Of a stretch of DNA of 54,094 bases, positions 15,620 through 24,771 are shown piece after piece. A program made the position numbers and the translations under genes. Under the pieces are notes generated by a model that did no database searches, was not told the origin of the DNA, and saw only the letters and a program-made list of their open reading frames with translations. Source of the stretch: Sphaerotilus natans. GTDB lineage: Bacteria; Pseudomonadota; Gammaproteobacteria; Burkholderiales; Burkholderiaceae_C. Location of the stretch: NCBI RefSeq assembly GCF_900156335.1, contig NZ_FTMZ01000028.1, positions 1 to 54,094 on the forward strand, read 5' to 3'. The stretch's first letter is position 1. Each line of letters opens with the position of its first letter.

Positions 15620-16941
15620 GCACGATGTCCATCGGACTGACGATGTTCGGCGCCATGCTGGTGCTGATGGCGGTGCGCGTGCCGATCGCGATCTCGATGT
15701 TCGTGCCCGGCGCGCTGGGCTACATCGTGCTGTCGGGCTGGGATCCGCTGCTGGCTCACCTGAAGGGCGCCGTCTACGGCCGGGTCTCGGTCTATGACCT
15801 CTCGGTGATTCCGCTGTTCATGCTGATGGGCGCGTTCGCGGTGCAGGGCGGGCTGTCGAAGGCGCTGTTCGACTTCGCCAACGCGCTGCTGGGGCGCTTT
15901 CGCGGCGGCATGGCGATGGCGGGCGTGCTGGCCTGCGCCGCCTTCGGCTCGATCTCGGGCTCGACGGTGGCCACCACCGCGACCATCGCCCAGGTGGCCT
16001 ACCCGGAGATGCGCCGCATCGGCTTCTCGGGTCGGCTGGCCACCGCCGCGCTGGCCACCGGCGGCACGATGGGCGTGCTGCTGCCGCCCTCGGTCACGCT
16101 GATGGTCTACGCCATCCTGACCGAGCAGAACATCACCAAGATGTTCCTGGCCGCCTATGTGCCGGCGCTGCTGGCCGCGGCCGGCTACATCCTGGCCATC
16201 GCGCTGGTGGTGCGGCTGCAGCCGGGCCAGGCCCCGGCCGCGCAGGCCGCCTCCGGTCGCGAGATTGCCACCGCCGCGGCGCGGGTGTGGCCGATCATGA
16301 CCATCTTCGTGGTCGTCTTCGGCGGCATCTACGGCGGCCTCTTCACCGCCACCGAAGGCGCTGCCATCGGCAACCTGCTGACTTTCGCGATCACGCTGAT
16401 CAAGCGCGAGATGACACTCGACAAGCTGCTGGCGTGCATCCGCACCACCGCGCAGACCAGCGGCATGATCTTCCTGATCTTCATCGGCGCGGACATGATC
16501 AACGCCGCCCTGGCGCTGTCGCAGCTGCCCGCGCAACTGGCGGACATCGTCTCGCACCTGCAGATCTCGCCGATGGTGGTGATGGCCGGCATCATGGTCT
16601 TCTACATCCTGCTCGGCTGCGTGATGGACGAGATGAGCATGATCCTGCTGACCGTGCCGACGCTGTTCCCGGTCATCATGGGCATGGACTTCTTCGGCCT
16701 GGACGCCTCCGACAAGGCGCTGTGGTTCGGCATCCTGATCCTCACCGTCTGCGAGATCGGGATGATCTTCCCGCCGGTGGGCCTGAACGTCTACATCATG
16801 AACGGCCTGGCCAAGGACGTGCCCATGGTCGAGACCTACAAGGGCGTCGTGCCCTTCCTGCTGACCGACGCGGTGCGCCTGGCGCTGCTGATCGGCTTTC
16901 CCTCGATCGCGCTGTGGCTGGTGCACCGGCTCACCGGCTGA
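15616..16941 (+). CDS. TRAP transporter large permease (DctM)
   Basis: 441 residues with about 12 hydrophobic helices. Family blocks include MAVRVPIAISMFVPG, GSISGSTVATTATIAQVAYP, TGGTMGVLLPPSV and GMIFPPVGLNVYIMNG. It would form the ion-coupled translocation pathway in the cytoplasmic membrane. It overlaps dctQ by four bases and precedes the binding protein gene by 89 bases. The transported compound is likely an aromatic or other carboxylate metabolised by the downstream dioxygenase; this is by context. Confidence 0.93.
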   Translation: MSTMSIGLTMFGAMLVLMAVRVPIAISMFVPGALGYIVLSGWDPLLAHLKGAVYGRVSVYDLSVIPLFMLMGAFAVQGGLSKALFDFANALLGRFRGGMAMAGVLACAAFGSISGSTVATTATIAQVAYPEMRRIGFSGRLATAALATGGTMGVLLPPSVTLMVYAILTEQNITKMFLAAYVPALLAAAGYILAIALVVRLQPGQAPAAQAASGREIATAAARVWPIMTIFVVVFGGIYGGLFTATEGAAIGNLLTFAITLIKREMTLDKLLACIRTTAQTSGMIFLIFIGADMINAALALSQLPAQLADIVSHLQISPMVVMAGIMVFYILLGCVMDEMSMILLTVPTLFPVIMGMDFFGLDASDKALWFGILILTVCEIGMIFPPVGLNVYIMNGLAKDVPMVETYKGVVPFLLTDAVRLALLIGFPSIALWLVHRLTG

Positions 16942-17030
16942 CGACGCCCCCTCCCGTTCCTGCTCGCTTTCCACCCGATTTTCCGCCCGACCTGAGGCGG
17001 CTTCCCCGGCCTTTGCCCAAGGAAACTTCG

Positions 17031-18077
17031 ATGACGACCCAGAATCTGCTGCGCCCGCTGGCCGCTGCCGCCACACTGCTGTCGGCCCTGATTGCCCCGA
17101 TGGCCGCCCAGGCCCAGGAGGTGACGCTGAAGGTGCACTTCTTCCTGCCGGCCACCAGCTACGCCGCGACGCTGTTCATCCAGCCCTGGTGCGAGAAGAT
17201 CGCCCGCGAGTCGGCCAACCGCATGAAGTGCCAGCTCTACCCCTCGATGCAGCTCGGCGGCACGCCGGCGCAGCTCTACGACCAGGCCCGCGACGGCGTG
17301 GCCGACGTGGTCTGGACGCTGCCGGGCTACACCGCCGGGCGCTTCCCCAGCCTGGAGGCCTTCGAGCTGCCCTTCATGATGCAGAACCCCGAGGCCACCT
17401 CCAAGGCCTTGTGGGACTACACCCAGAAGTACAGCCAGGACGAGTTCAAGGACGTCAAGCCCCTGGCCTTCCATGTGCACGGCGACGGCGTCTTCCACAT
17501 GACGAACAAGCCGATCAAGACCCTGGCCGATCTCAAGGGCCTGAAGTTGCGCGCGCCCACCCGCATGACCAACAAGTACCTGGCGATGCTGGGGGCCACG
17601 CCGGTGGGCATGCCGGTGCCGCAGGTGGGCGACGCGCTGTCCAAGGGCGTGATCGACGGCGCGGTCGTGCCCTATGAGGTGGTGCCCTCGGTCAAGATCC
17701 AGGAACTGGTCAAGTACCACATCGAGACCGACCCGGCCGAGCCGGCCTTCTACACCTCGACCTTCGTGTTCGCGATGAACAAGGCCAAGTACGAGTCGCT
17801 GCCGGCCGACCTGAAGAAGGTGATCGACGCCAACGCCGGCCAGGCGCTGTCGGGGCAGATCGGCCGCGCCTTCCTGCAGGCCGATGCCGACGGCAAGAAG
17901 CTCACCGCAAAGAACACCACCCAGGTCATCCCGGCGGCAGAGCTGGCCGCCTGGAAGGCGGTCGGCACCAAGCTGGCCGACAGCTGGGTGTCCGACATGA
18001 ACGGCAAGGGCAAGCCGGGCGCGAAGATGCTCGAGGACGCCCGCGCGCTGATCGCCCAGCACGCCGCCAAGCGCTGA
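17031..18077 (+). CDS. TRAP transporter solute-binding protein (DctP)
   Basis: 348 residues with a signal peptide (hydrophobic core about 8-25, cleavage after AAQAQ). The mature part includes LKLRAPTRMTNKYLAMLGAT with the carboxylate-binding arginine, then DALSKGVIDGAVVPYEV. It is clearly diverged from the two DctP proteins in the first 9 kb, so it probably binds another ligand. AAGGAAACTTCG precedes the ATG. The next gene, 34 bases downstream, encodes the gallate dioxygenase-like enzyme, suggesting gallate, protocatechuate or a relative as ligand. Confidence 0.9.
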   Translation: MTTQNLLRPLAAAATLLSALIAPMAAQAQEVTLKVHFFLPATSYAATLFIQPWCEKIARESANRMKCQLYPSMQLGGTPAQLYDQARDGVADVVWTLPGYTAGRFPSLEAFELPFMMQNPEATSKALWDYTQKYSQDEFKDVKPLAFHVHGDGVFHMTNKPIKTLADLKGLKLRAPTRMTNKYLAMLGATPVGMPVPQVGDALSKGVIDGAVVPYEVVPSVKIQELVKYHIETDPAEPAFYTSTFVFAMNKAKYESLPADLKKVIDANAGQALSGQIGRAFLQADADGKKLTAKNTTQVIPAAELAAWKAVGTKLADSWVSDMNGKGKPGAKMLEDARALIAQHAAKR

Positions 18078-18111
18078 AGCGCTGATTTCCCCTGTCCTGG
18101 AGCCTCATCGC

Positions 18112-19431
18112 ATGGCACGCATCATCGGCGGCATCGCCGTCTCGCACACCCCCACCATCGGCTTCGCCTTCGACCAGAAAAAGCATGCCGACCCGGTCTG
18201 GGCCCCCATCTTCTCGGCCTTCGAGCCGGTCAAGCAGTGGCTGGCCGAGCAGAAGCCCGACGTGGCGATCGTGACCTACAACGACCACGTCACCTCCTTC
18301 TTCTTCGACCACTACTCGGCCTTCGCGCTGGGCATCGGTGAATCCTGGTCCGCGGCCGACGAGGGCGGCGGCGCGCGCGACCTGCCGCCGGTGGCCGGCC
18401 ATCCGGGCCTGGCTGCGCACATCGGCCAGTCGCTGATGATGGAGGAGTTCGACCTGTCCTTCTTCCAGGGCAAGGGGCTGGACCACGGCGCCTTCTCGCC
18501 GATGTCGGTGCTGTGGGACCACCAGCAGGCGGGCGGCTGGCCGGTGAGCATCGTGCCGCTGCAGATGGGCGTGCTGCAGTTCCCGGTGCCGACGGCGCGG
18601 CGCTTCTATAAGCTCGGCCAGGCGCTGCGCCGCGCGGTCGAGAGCTACCCCGAGGACCTGCGCGTGGTGGTGGTGGCCACCGGCGGCCTGTCGCACCAGG
18701 TGCATGGCGAGCGCGCCGGCTTCAACAACACGCCCTGGGACCTGCAGTTCCTCGAGCTGTTCGAGCAGGACCCCGAGCGCCTGGCGCAGCTGACGCATGC
18801 CGAGCTGGCCGAGCTCGGCGGTGCCGAGGGCGCCGAGGTGATGATGTGGCTGACGATGCGCGGCGCGCTCTCCAGCCAGGTGAAGAAGCTGCATCAGGCC
18901 TACTACCTGCCGTCGATGACTGGCATCGCCGCGGCGATCTACGAGAACCAGGCCGGCCCGGTGATCGCCGGCGAGGTCGAGCGCCACCGCGCCGCCATGC
19001 AGGTGCAGCTCGCCGGCGCCGAGCGCCTGGCCGGCACCTACCCGTTCAACTTCGAGCGCAGCGTCAAGGCCTTCCGCCTGAACGGCTTCCTGCATGGCCT
19101 GATCGAGCCTGACCAGCGCGCCGCCTTCCGCGCCGACGAGCTGGCGGTGATGCAGGCTGCCGGCCTGACCGCAGAGGAAATCCGCCTGGTGCACCAGCGC
19201 GACTGGCGCGGCCTGATCCACTACGGCGTCATCTTCTTCATGCTGGAGAAGCTCGGCGCGGTGGTGGGGGTGTCGAACCTGCACATCTACGCCGCAATGC
19301 GCGGGCAGTCGCTGGAGGACTTCCAGAAGACGCGCAACGCGCCGGGGGCGCTGTACTCGGTGGCCGGCAAGGACGCCGGCGCGCTCGACTGGAATGCGCC
19401 CGAGCACGCACCGGCCGACACCCACCGCTGA
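18112..19431 (+). CDS. galA: Gallate dioxygenase (fused LigB-LigA extradiol dioxygenase)
   Basis: 439 residues. The N-terminal LigB domain (about 1-285) has the iron ligands His12 in SHTPTIG and the histidine in YNDHVTSFF, the catalytic histidine in GGLSHQVHGER and the acidic block GAEGAEVMMW. The C-terminal part (about 325-425) is a LigA-like small domain with FRLNGFLHGLIEPDQRAAF. Separate LigA and LigB form protocatechuate 4,5-dioxygenase, while this fused arrangement at about 420-440 residues is that of gallate dioxygenases (GalA, DesB), which open gallate to 4-oxalomesaconate. The lower-pathway isomerase, hydratase and aldolase genes are not in the window. It ends a TRAP transporter operon. 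Confidence 0.82.
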   Translation: MARIIGGIAVSHTPTIGFAFDQKKHADPVWAPIFSAFEPVKQWLAEQKPDVAIVTYNDHVTSFFFDHYSAFALGIGESWSAADEGGGARDLPPVAGHPGLAAHIGQSLMMEEFDLSFFQGKGLDHGAFSPMSVLWDHQQAGGWPVSIVPLQMGVLQFPVPTARRFYKLGQALRRAVESYPEDLRVVVVATGGLSHQVHGERAGFNNTPWDLQFLELFEQDPERLAQLTHAELAELGGAEGAEVMMWLTMRGALSSQVKKLHQAYYLPSMTGIAAAIYENQAGPVIAGEVERHRAAMQVQLAGAERLAGTYPFNFERSVKAFRLNGFLHGLIEPDQRAAFRADELAVMQAAGLTAEEIRLVHQRDWRGLIHYGVIFFMLEKLGAVVGVSNLHIYAAMRGQSLEDFQKTRNAPGALYSVAGKDAGALDWNAPEHAPADTHR

Positions 19432-19481
19432 ATCCGTCCCACAGGAAGCCTTGGCCTGAATGATGAATTCAAGTTAACAAT

Positions 19482-19506
19482 GGATTGAATACTGGCAGAT
19501 CAATCC
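19482..19506. promoter_or_regulatory. Perfect dyad upstream of ttdA, candidate LysR binding site
   Basis: GGATTGA (19482-19488) and TCAATCC (19500-19506) are perfect 7-base inverted repeats separated by 11 bases. The dyad ends 15 bases before the -10 candidate at 19522, so it sits where a LysR-type activator would contact polymerase. The LysR gene at 21090-22025 between ttdB and ttuC is the likely protein. Confidence 0.6.
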
Positions 19507-19519
19507 GTATCAGGTTCAA

Positions 19520-19527
19520 CCTAGAGT
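19520..19527 (+). promoter_or_regulatory. Candidate -10 element CCTAGAGT of the ttdAB promoter
   Basis: CCTAGAGT lies 39 bases before the ttdA ATG, directly after the LysR-type dyad. The same octamer occurs before two other catabolic operons in this window (14962-14969 plus strand, 2682-2689 minus strand). A good -35 box is missing, in line with activation by a LysR protein. Confidence 0.45.
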
Positions 19528-19565
19528 CACGCTCCGACGCCACAGCGCCCAGGAGCGTGACCCTC

Positions 19566-20492
19566 ATGACCCCCGACAAGATTGCCAGTCCGGCAGACCG
19601 CGATGCCGCCATCCACGACCTCACCGAGGTCATGTCCAAATTCACCTCGTGGATCGGCAAGCGCCTGCCGACCGACGTGACCCAGCGCCTGGGCCAGCTG
19701 CGCGAGCAGGAGGTCAACTTCCTGGCCAAGGAAGTCTACGAGTCGATGCGCCAGAACCAGCAGGCCGCCGACGAGCTCGACCGCCCGAGCTGCCAGGACA
19801 CTGGCGTGATCCAGTATTTCCTGACCGCCGGCGCGAAGTTCCCGCTCCTGGGCGAGCTCGAGGACATCCTGCGCAACGCCACGCTGGGCGCCACTCGGGA
19901 CGGCCCGCTGCGCCACAACGCCGTCGAGACCTTCGTCGAGAAGAACACCGGCACCAACACCGGCAGCAAGATTCCCTGGCTGGACTGGGAGATCGTCCCG
20001 GACAGCGACAGCGTCATCATCGACGTCTACATGGCCGGTGGCGGCTGCACGCTGCCGGGCGCGGCCACCGTGCTGATGCCGGGGCAGGGCTACGAGGGCG
20101 TGGCCGAGTTCGTCTTCGACGTCATCACCTCGCGCGGGGTCAATGCCTGCCCGCCGCTGCTGGTGGGCGTGGGCGTGTCCACCTCGGCCGAGACGGCCGC
20201 GCGCCTGTCGAAGAAGGCCATCCTGCGCCCGGTCGATTCGCGCCACCCCAACGACAACGCTGCGCTGATGGAGGAGCTGCTCGCCGAGGGCCTCAACGAG
20301 CTTGGCCTGGGCCCGCAGGGCCTGACCGGCAACAACAGCGTGATGGGCGTGAACATCGAGTCCTCCGCGCGCCACCCCTCCACCATCGGCGTGGCGGTGT
20401 CCACCGGCTGCTGGGCGCACCGCCGCGGCAAGATCCGCATCAACGCCGACCTCTCCCACGACGTGCTGTCCCACGAAGGATTCAAGCTGTGA
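19566..20492 (+). CDS. ttdA: L(+)-tartrate dehydratase alpha subunit
   Basis: 308 residues, matching the two-subunit class I fumarase/tartrate dehydratase family (E. coli TtdA is about 303). The iron-sulfur cluster cysteines are visible in [18 protein letters not shown] and [11 protein letters not shown]; the blocks [14 protein letters not shown] and [11 protein letters not shown] are very close to TtdA as I know it. With TtdB it converts L-tartrate to oxaloacetate and is oxygen-sensitive. AGGAG lies 10 bases before the ATG; a GTG at 19557 is too close to it. A class I fumarase role cannot be excluded, but the surrounding tartrate genes favour TtdA. Confidence 0.9.
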   Translation: MTPDKIASPADRDAAIHDLTEVMSKFTSWIGKRLPTDVTQRLGQLREQEVNFLAKEVYESMRQNQQAADELDRPSCQDTGVIQYFLTAGAKFPLLGELEDILRNATLGATRDGPLRHNAVETFVEKNTGTNTGSKIPWLDWEIVPDSDSVIIDVYMAGGGCTLPGAATVLMPGQGYEGVAEFVFDVITSRGVNACPPLLVGVGVSTSAETAARLSKKAILRPVDSRHPNDNAALMEELLAEGLNELGLGPQGLTGNNSVMGVNIESSARHPSTIGVAVSTGCWAHRRGKIRINADLSHDVLSHEGFKL

Positions 20493-21097
20493 TCAAGACC
20501 CTCACCACCCCCATCAAGGACGAGGACCTGGAGTCGCTCCAGGTCGGCGACGTGGTCTACCTGACCGGCACGCTGGTGACCTGCCGCGACGTGGCCCACC
20601 GCCGCCTGATCGAGCTCGGCCGCGAGCTGCCGGTCAACCTGGAGGGCGGCGCGATCTTCCACGCCGGCCCGATCGTGCGCCAGAAGGCCGACGGCGAGTA
20701 TGAGATGGTCTCGATCGGCCCGACCACCTCGATGCGCATGGAGAAGTTCGAGCGCGAGTTCATCCGCCAGACCGGCGTCAAGCTGATCGTCGGCAAGGGC
20801 GGCATGGGCCCGGAGACCCAGGCCGGCTGCGTCGAGAACAAGGCGGTGCACGCGATCTTCCCCGGCGGCTGCGCGGTGCTGGCCGCCACCCAGGTCGAGA
20901 AGATCGAGGCGGCCGAGTGGACCGACCTGGGCATGCCCGAGACGCTGTGGGTCAACCGGGTGCGCGAGTTCGGTCCGCTGATCATCTCGATCGACACCCA
21001 GGGCCGCAACCTGATCGAGGAGAACAAGGCCGTCTTCAACCAGAAGAAGAAGCCCATCCTCGAGCGCATCAATCAGAAAGTGCGCTTCATCAAGTGA
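20489..21097 (+). CDS. ttdB: L(+)-tartrate dehydratase beta subunit
   Basis: 202 residues, the beta half of the two-subunit class I hydro-lyase (E. coli TtdB is about 201). It begins at a GTG overlapping the ttdA stop (GTGA). Conserved blocks include [34 protein letters not shown] and VGKGGMG. The two subunits form the tartrate-to-oxaloacetate enzyme. The last 8 bases overlap the 3' end of the convergent LysR gene, so no separate terminator fits between them. Confidence 0.9.
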   Translation: MIKTLTTPIKDEDLESLQVGDVVYLTGTLVTCRDVAHRRLIELGRELPVNLEGGAIFHAGPIVRQKADGEYEMVSIGPTTSMRMEKFEREFIRQTGVKLIVGKGGMGPETQAGCVENKAVHAIFPGGCAVLAATQVEKIEAAEWTDLGMPETLWVNRVREFGPLIISIDTQGRNLIEENKAVFNQKKKPILERINQKVRFIK

Positions 21098-22025
21098 GGT
21101 CGCCCCGCGAGGGGAAGCGCTGCGCGAAGTCCTGCGCGATGAAGTCGACGAAGGCGCGCACCCGCGCCGCGAGCTGGTGGCGAGGCGGATACACCGCGTG
21201 GATGTCGGCGTCCGGCGTGACGTGCTCGGGCAGCACCTGCACCAGCCGACCCGACTGCAGGTAGCGCTCCACATCCCACTCGGCGCGCATGACGATGCCG
21301 TGGCCGTCGAGCGCCCAGTTCACCGCGATCTCGCCGTCGTTGGTCGTGAGGCTGCCGCGCGTCTTGACCGATTCGGTCACGGCGCTGCGGCCGCGCCCGC
21401 TGGTGAGCCGCCACAGCCCGTAGGCTTCCTCGCCCTGGCGGATGCCGATGCAGTTGTGCTGCGCCAGCTCGTGGGGCGTGCGCGGCGTGCCGTGGCGCGC
21501 CAGATAGGCCGGCGAGGCGCACAGCAGCCGCCGGTTGGGCGCCAGCCGGCGCGCGATCACCCGCGCGTCGGGCGGCTCGCCGAAGCGGATGCAGACGTCG
21601 AAGGCGTCGTCGGTCAGCGGCGGCGGATTGACCGAGAGCTGCAGCTGCACCTCCACCTCCGGATGGCGCTCGGCGAAGCGCGAGATCAGCGGCGCCACAT
21701 GGCTGCGCCCGAAGCCCAGCGTCGCGTTGACCCGCAGCAGCCCGCGCGGCGTCGAGCGCGACACCCCCAGCAGCTGCTCCAGATCGTGGATATCGCCCAG
21801 GATCCGCCGTGCATGCGCCAGGCAGAGCTCGCCCTCAGGCGTGAGGCTCATGCGCCGGGTGGTGCGGTTGACCAGCAGCACGCCCAGCCGCGCCTCCATC
21901 TGCGCCAGATGCTTGCTCACGGCCGGCGTGGTGATGCCCAGCTCGCGCGCGGCGGCGCTGAGGCTGCCGCAGGTGGCCAGCGTCGAGAAGAAGCCCAGGT
22001 CGGCGGGTTGCAGGGCGGTGCTCAT
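21090..22025 (-). CDS. LysR family regulator of the tartrate locus (TtuA-like)
   Basis: 311 residues from the ATG at 22025; a TTG four codons upstream is less likely. The N-terminal helix-turn-helix contains [20 protein letters not shown] and the effector domain has [18 protein letters not shown]. It is inserted between ttdAB and ttuC and is divergent from ttuC, mirroring the LysR gene ttuA of the Agrobacterium vitis tartrate region. It probably activates both ttdAB and the ttuC operon with tartrate as co-inducer. Its 3' end overlaps ttdB by 8 bases. Confidence 0.88.
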   Translation of the reverse strand: MSTALQPADLGFFSTLATCGSLSAAARELGITTPAVSKHLAQMEARLGVLLVNRTTRRMSLTPEGELCLAHARRILGDIHDLEQLLGVSRSTPRGLLRVNATLGFGRSHVAPLISRFAERHPEVEVQLQLSVNPPPLTDDAFDVCIRFGEPPDARVIARRLAPNRRLLCASPAYLARHGTPRTPHELAQHNCIGIRQGEEAYGLWRLTSGRGRSAVTESVKTRGSLTTNDGEIAVNWALDGHGIVMRAEWDVERYLQSGRLVQVLPEHVTPDADIHAVYPPRHQLAARVRAFVDFIAQDFAQRFPSRGDLT

Positions 22026-22063
22026 CGTGAAGGGCAAAGGCGAGTCTTGATCTTTAACCTGGG

Positions 22064-22118
22064 GTGAATGATAGCTTCACTTTGCTGGCAATGGGTGGCC
22101 TGAACCGGCCTCTAAAGT
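22064..22118 (+). promoter_or_regulatory. Candidate operator and -10 element of ttuC
   Basis: GTGAA (22064-22068) and TTCAC (22076-22080) form an inverted repeat with a 7-base spacer in the LysR/ttuC divergent gap. TCTAAAGT at 22111-22118 is a candidate -10 element 37 bases before the ttuC start at 22155, resembling the CCTAGAGT boxes elsewhere in the window. Confidence 0.4.
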
Positions 22119-22154
22119 CCGGCCCGTTCCTTCATCGTTTCTGGAGACATGTCC

Positions 22155-23222
22155 ATGAGGACCTACAAGATCGCGACCATTGCCGGTGACGGCATCGGCA
22201 AGGAGGTCGTGCCGGCGGGCCGCGAGGTGCTGCAGACGCTGGCGCGTCAGGGCGGCGGCTTCGCGTTCGAGTTCGAGGACTTTGGCTGGGGCGGGGATTA
22301 CCACCGTGCGCACGGCGTGATGATGCCCGCCGACGGACTGGAGGCGCTGCGCGGCAAGGACGCCATCCTGTTCGGCTCGGCCGGCGACCCGGACATCCCC
22401 GACCACATCACGTTGTGGGGCCTGCGCCTGAAGATCTGCCAGGGCTTCGACCAGTACGCCAACGTGCGCCCGACGCGCATCCTGCCGGGCATCGATGCGC
22501 CGCTCAAGCGCTGTCGCCCTGAAGACCTGAACTGGGTCATCGTGCGCGAGAACTCGGAGGGCGAATATTCCGGCGTCGGCGGCCGTGTGCACCAGGGCCA
22601 TCCGATCGAGGCGGCCACCGATGTCTCGATGATGACCCGCGCCGGCGTCGAGCGTGTGATGCGCTTCGCCTTCAAGCTGGCGCAGAGCCGCCCGCGCCAG
22701 CGGCTGACCGTCATCACCAAGAGCAACGCCCAGCGCCACGCGATGGTGATGTGGGACGAGATCGCGCAGCAGGTGTCGGCCGAGTTCCCGGACGTGTGCT
22801 GGGACAAGGAGATCGTGGACGCGGCCACCGCGCGCATGGTCAACCGGCCGGCCTCGCTGGACACGATCGTGGCCACCAACCTGCATGCCGACATCCTCTC
22901 CGACCTGGCCGCCGCGCTGGCGGGCAGCCTGGGCATCGCGCCCACCGGCAACATCGATCCCGAGCGCCGCTACCCCAGCATGTTCGAGCCGATCCACGGC
23001 TCGGCCTTCGACATCATGGGCAAGGGGCTGGCCAATCCGATCGGCACCTTCTGGAGCTGCGTGATGCTGCTGGAGCACCTCGGCGAGCAGGAGGCCGCGG
23101 GCCGCCTGATGCAGGCCATCGAGGCGGTCACCGCCGACCCGTCGCTGCACACCGGCGACCTGGGCGGCCAGGCCACGACCGCCCAGGTCACGGCGGCCGT
23201 CTGCGCCCGCCTGGCGCAGTGA
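22155..23222 (+). CDS. ttuC: Tartrate dehydrogenase/decarboxylase
   Basis: 355 residues of the isocitrate/isopropylmalate dehydrogenase family. MRTYKIATIAGDGIGKEVV opens the protein; VRENSEGEYSGVGG, TKSNAQRHAMVMWDE and EPIHGSAFDIMGKGLANPIG carry the substrate, metal and NAD contacts. The tartrate subgroup, rather than LeuB, is indicated by these blocks and by the neighbours. It oxidises or decarboxylates tartrate isomers, giving glycerate from meso-tartrate. GGAG lies 8 bases from the ATG at 22155 but only 2 from the in-frame ATG at 22149, so the later start is preferred. Confidence 0.88.
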   Translation: MRTYKIATIAGDGIGKEVVPAGREVLQTLARQGGGFAFEFEDFGWGGDYHRAHGVMMPADGLEALRGKDAILFGSAGDPDIPDHITLWGLRLKICQGFDQYANVRPTRILPGIDAPLKRCRPEDLNWVIVRENSEGEYSGVGGRVHQGHPIEAATDVSMMTRAGVERVMRFAFKLAQSRPRQRLTVITKSNAQRHAMVMWDEIAQQVSAEFPDVCWDKEIVDAATARMVNRPASLDTIVATNLHADILSDLAAALAGSLGIAPTGNIDPERRYPSMFEPIHGSAFDIMGKGLANPIGTFWSCVMLLEHLGEQEAAGRLMQAIEAVTADPSLHTGDLGGQATTAQVTAAVCARLAQ

Positions 23223-23393
23223 GGCCCAGGCCCGCGCTGCACTGCGCGGCCTGACGTTCCCTCCGCCGGCCTTGAGGCCGGCGCGATGCACAACAGAAAA
23301 CCATGTTTCGCGGCCCGCCTGGCCGTTCCCCGGCTCTCGCCTGCGCGAGGCCGGGGGGCTCGGGCGCGTCCGCGCCTTTGCAGGAGACTTCCC
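23223..23393 (+). other. Intergenic gap between ttuC and the DctA-type gene
   Basis: A 171-base gap inside an otherwise dense operon. It contains GGCCTTGAGGCCGG-type inverted repeats near 23267-23283 and further GC-rich repeats around 23330-23375. No convincing small gene or promoter is seen. The hairpins could attenuate transcription or protect message ends. AGGAG at 23382-23386 is the ribosome site of the next gene. Confidence 0.35.
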
Positions 23394-24761
23394 ATGCGCC
23401 GCTGGTTCGGCAAGCTCTATGTCCAGGTGCTGATCGGCGTGTTCGCCGGCGTGGCCCTGGGCGTGCTTCACCCCACGCTCGGCAGCGACCTCAAGCCGCT
23501 GGGCGACGCCTTCATCCGCCTCATCAAGATGGTGTTCGCCCCGGTGATCTTCGCCACCGTGGTGCTGGGCATCGCCCGCATGGAGAACATGAAGGAGCTC
23601 GGCCGTGTCGGCGTGCGGGCCCTGCTCTATTTCGAAGTGCTGTCGACCTTCGCGCTGGTGCTGGGTCTGATCGTGGTCAACCTGGTCGAGCCGGGGGCGG
23701 GCATGCATGTCGATGCCTCACAGCTCGACACCAAGGCGATCGCCAGCTACACCGCCAGCGCAGCCAAGCCCGCCACCCTCACCGATTTCCTGCTGAATCT
23801 GGTGCCGATCAGCGTGGTCGATGCGCTGGCCAAGAACGACATCCTGCAGATCCTGGTCTTTGCCACCTTCTTTGGCGTGGCGCTGTCGCAGGTCGGTCCG
23901 CGCGGCCGGCCGGTGGTGGAGTTCCTGGAGGCCTTCACCCACGGCATCTTCGCGGTGGTGAACATGGTGATGCGCCTGGCGCCGCTGGCGGCCTTCGGCG
24001 CGATGGCCTTCACCGTGGGCAAGTACGGGCTGGGCTCGATCGCGTCCCTGGGCAAGCTGATGGCCACGATGTACCTGACCTGCGCGCTGTTCGTGGTGCT
24101 GGTGCTGGGCCTGATCGCGCGGCTGTGCGACTTCAGCCTGTGGAAGTTCCTGAAATACATCCGCGACGAGCTGTTCACCGTGCTGGGCACCAGCTCGTCG
24201 GAGTCGGCCGTGCCGCAGCTGATGCGCAAGCTCGAGCACGCGGGCGTGTCCCGGCCGGTGGTCGGCCTGGTGGTCCCCTCGGGCCTGACCTTCAACCCGG
24301 ACGGCCAGTGCATCTATTACACGATGGCGGCGATCTTCGTCGCGCAGGCCACCGACACCTCGCTCACGCTCACCGACCAGATCACGGTGCTGGGCGTGCT
24401 GCTGCTCACCTCCAAGGGGTCGGCGGGCGTGACCGGCTCGGGCTTCATCACGCTGGCGGCGACGCTGGCCTCGCTGGGCAAGATCCCGGTGGCCGGCATG
24501 GTGCTGCTGCTGGGTGTCGACCGCTTCATGTCCGAGGCCCGTGCGCTGACCAACACCATCGGCAACGCGGTGGGCACACTGGCCATCGCCCGCTGGGTGG
24601 GGGCGCTCGACCGCCAGCGCCTGGACGATGTGCTCGAGGGCCGGGTGTCGGCCGAGCTGCCGCAGGAGGCCGTGCGCACCGTCCCGTCCGAGCCGATGCC
24701 CGACAGCGCAGCCGTGCCTTCGGTCGCTCTGGAGGCCGCCCCTGTGCGGTCGCTGGCCTGA
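23394..24761 (+). CDS. DctA-type dicarboxylate:cation symporter with altered substrate motif
   Basis: 455 residues of the DAACS family, with eight transmembrane helices and two re-entrant hairpins expected. The hairpin serines are in [12 protein letters not shown]. The TM7 substrate/sodium motif, normally NLDGT or NMDGT, is NPDGQ at residues 301-305. Because the gene lies between tartrate dehydrogenase and glycerate kinase, it probably imports tartrate in place of the MFS carrier TtuB known from Agrobacterium vitis. AGGAG is 7 bases before the ATG; the frame is open upstream but lacks family sequence there. Confidence 0.88.
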   Translation: MRRWFGKLYVQVLIGVFAGVALGVLHPTLGSDLKPLGDAFIRLIKMVFAPVIFATVVLGIARMENMKELGRVGVRALLYFEVLSTFALVLGLIVVNLVEPGAGMHVDASQLDTKAIASYTASAAKPATLTDFLLNLVPISVVDALAKNDILQILVFATFFGVALSQVGPRGRPVVEFLEAFTHGIFAVVNMVMRLAPLAAFGAMAFTVGKYGLGSIASLGKLMATMYLTCALFVVLVLGLIARLCDFSLWKFLKYIRDELFTVLGTSSSESAVPQLMRKLEHAGVSRPVVGLVVPSGLTFNPDGQCIYYTMAAIFVAQATDTSLTLTDQITVLGVLLLTSKGSAGVTGSGFITLAATLASLGKIPVAGMVLLLGVDRFMSEARALTNTIGNAVGTLAIARWVGALDRQRLDDVLEGRVSAELPQEAVRTVPSEPMPDSAAVPSVALEAAPVRSLA

Positions 24762-24771
24762 GGCGGTCGCG

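Noticed and set aside
18112-19431. Protocatechuate 4,5-dioxygenase (LigAB) as first choice
   Set aside because: LigA and LigB are usually separate; the fused order and length fit gallate dioxygenase better, though protocatechuate activity cannot be excluded.
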